Part shown: piece by piece, positions 5,152-6,044 of the stretch
How positions within the stretch are numbered: the first letter of the stretch is position 1
Layout of the letters: every line of letters starts with the position of its first letter
Assembly: GCA_900766325.1 (NCBI GenBank)
Contig: CAAFVA010000003.1
Location: 1-6,044 of the forward strand
Source of the DNA: Bacilli bacterium
GTDB lineage: Bacteria; Bacillota_I; Bacilli_A; RF39; UBA660
Length of the DNA: 6,044 bases
Reading direction: 5' to 3'
Program-made: the position numbers and the translations under genes
The notes under the pieces: generated by a model
Told to the model about the DNA's origin: nothing
The model's input: only the letters and a program-made list of their open reading frames with translations
Database searches by the model: none

Positions 5152-5298
5152 TTTATTAGACTTAAAAAATACCCAAGCAAAAGTATTTTATCACCTTCAT
5201 AAATATCATTTGATTATATTATAACATTAAAGTTTTATTTTTTTAAAATCCACACTAAAATGACATTTTTAAATTTTATAATTAGTTTGGTGAAACAA
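5152..5298. other. Divergent intergenic region
   Basis: An AT-rich gap between the divergent HD and acyltransferase genes. TATAAT occurs at 5277-5282 on the plus strand but lacks a properly spaced -35, since the nearest hexamer, ATGACA at 5260-5265, is only 11 bases away. The acyltransferase promoter is therefore uncertain. GGTGA at 5289-5293 serves as its ribosome site. No hairpin or operator stands out. Confidence 0.45.
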
Positions 5299-6044
5299 AT
5301 GAAAAGAATTTTTTATTTTGATAACATAAAAGGACTTTTAATATTATTTGTTGTTTTAACTCATACTTTAGGAATTTGCTCCGATTATTATGGGTTTAGC
5401 CGTGATTGGTTTAAAATAATTACCTTTTTTATGATGCCTTTATTTATCTTTGTAACTGGTATTTTTGCAAGAAAAAGCAAGAAAACACCAATTAAAAGAG
5501 CATCAAAAATGTTAATTATATTTATAATTGCACAAGTTTTAATAACTTTATATTATGGCCTGGTACTTAAAACGATATCACCTTTTAAAAGCATTATAAC
5601 GCCAAGGTTTACCTTATGGTATTTGCTTACTTGTGCCTGGTTATATTTATTAGAATACGTATTTAGAAAATTTAAGTTTAAGTGCGCTTTCATAATAAGT
5701 TTGTTATTTGCAATCTTAAGTGGTTTTATGAGCATAATAACTAATGCTTTGTCTCTAACAAGAACCGTTACTGCTATTGCGTTTTTCGTTTTAGGGCATT
5801 ATCAGGAAGACATAAAATTATTTGATAAAGTTAAAAAATATAAAAACGTATTTTCTATACTAACACTTATCATAACGGTTTGGTTTTTATTTAATCAAGA
5901 CTTCTTCTTGTTTAAAGACACATACTTAAAATATAATTATTTTGAATATGCCACCCCAATAGAGTGTTTCTTAAAAAGATGTTTGCTATACGTAATTTTC
6001 TTTATCTTTAGCGGATTTATATTAAACATTATGCCAAGAAAAAA
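5299..6044 (+). CDS. Membrane acyltransferase, acyltransferase-3 family (3' end outside window)
   Basis: An open reading frame of 248 codons running off the right edge with no stop. Members of this integral-membrane family move acetyl or other acyl groups onto sugars or cell-envelope polysaccharides. The start is typical: MKRIFYFDNIKGLLILFVVL followed by THTLG, with the family's conserved histidine at 22, then FFMMPLFIFVTGIFARKS (43-60), where a membrane helix ends in a basic cluster. Further hydrophobic helices lie at about 70-92, 103-121, 129-148 and 155-167, then about 185-200 and 227-245. TPRFTLWYLL (101-110) and the AFFVLGHY stretch (161-168) resemble the fucose 4-O-acetylase-like branch (COG3594). 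The ATG is preceded by GGTGA at 5289-5293, five bases away. Family members have about ten helices and 320-380 residues, so roughly a third is missing. The actual acceptor is unknown. Confidence 0.88.
   Translation, partial: MKRIFYFDNIKGLLILFVVLTHTLGICSDYYGFSRDWFKIITFFMMPLFIFVTGIFARKSKKTPIKRASKMLIIFIIAQVLITLYYGLVLKTISPFKSIITPRFTLWYLLTCAWLYLLEYVFRKFKFKCAFIISLLFAILSGFMSIITNALSLTRTVTAIAFFVLGHYQEDIKLFDKVKKYKNVFSILTLIITVWFLFNQDFFLFKDTYLKYNYFEYATPIECFLKRCLLYVIFFIFSGFILNIMPRK

Noticed and set aside
5553..5735. Minus-strand 60-codon frame within the acyltransferase
   Set aside because: The plus-strand frame is open for 248 codons with a recognisable membrane-protein pattern; this one is its complement.

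Overview
This window comes from a low-GC, AT-rich bacterium of the Bacillota type that carries sporulation genes. The support is a cotJ-type spore-coat operon, strong AGGAGGT-like ribosome binding sites, a perfect sigma-A promoter on a tRNA gene, and A/T-rich codon choice with TGG for Trp and normal stops. A closer placement (a clostridial or an uncultured Bacilli lineage) cannot be justified from the sequence alone.

Layout. (a) 1-1498: proS, an archaeal/eukaryotic-type (ProS type 3) prolyl-tRNA synthetase, closed by a rho-independent terminator. (b) 1529-1972: an unrecognised 147-residue soluble protein. (c) 2002-3089, minus strand: a two-gene spore-coat operon, a 170-residue protein that looks like a CotJA-CotJB fusion followed by the manganese-catalase-like CotJC. 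A hairpin at 1973-2001 between the convergent genes fits the minus-strand transcript best. (d) 3279-3436: a complete tRNA-Gly(TCC) gene with consensus promoter, encoded CCA and strong terminator. (e) 3446-4051: a decayed stretch. It holds an inverted, partly degraded copy of the middle of that tRNA, nested inverted repeats, a fragment of a YhcG/DUF1016 nuclease gene missing its catalytic half, and two short overlapping reading frames that may be debris of another gene. (f) 4052-5113, minus strand: an HD-domain phosphohydrolase resembling dGTPase/SAMHD1-type enzymes. (g) 5299 to the window edge, plus strand: the first 248 codons of an integral-membrane acyltransferase-3 family protein, divergent from the HD gene.

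How the parts fit. proS and tRNA-Gly are translation housekeeping. The cotJ pair belongs to the mother-cell spore-coat programme. The stretch right of the tRNA, with a truncated nuclease gene and a partial tRNA copy, has the look of an eroded integration site or genomic island; that is an inference. The HD hydrolase and acyltransferase may be cargo or ordinary chromosomal genes. I see no intact novel multi-gene system. The points most worth checking are the coat-protein fusion, the inverted tRNA fragment and the DUF1016 remnant.
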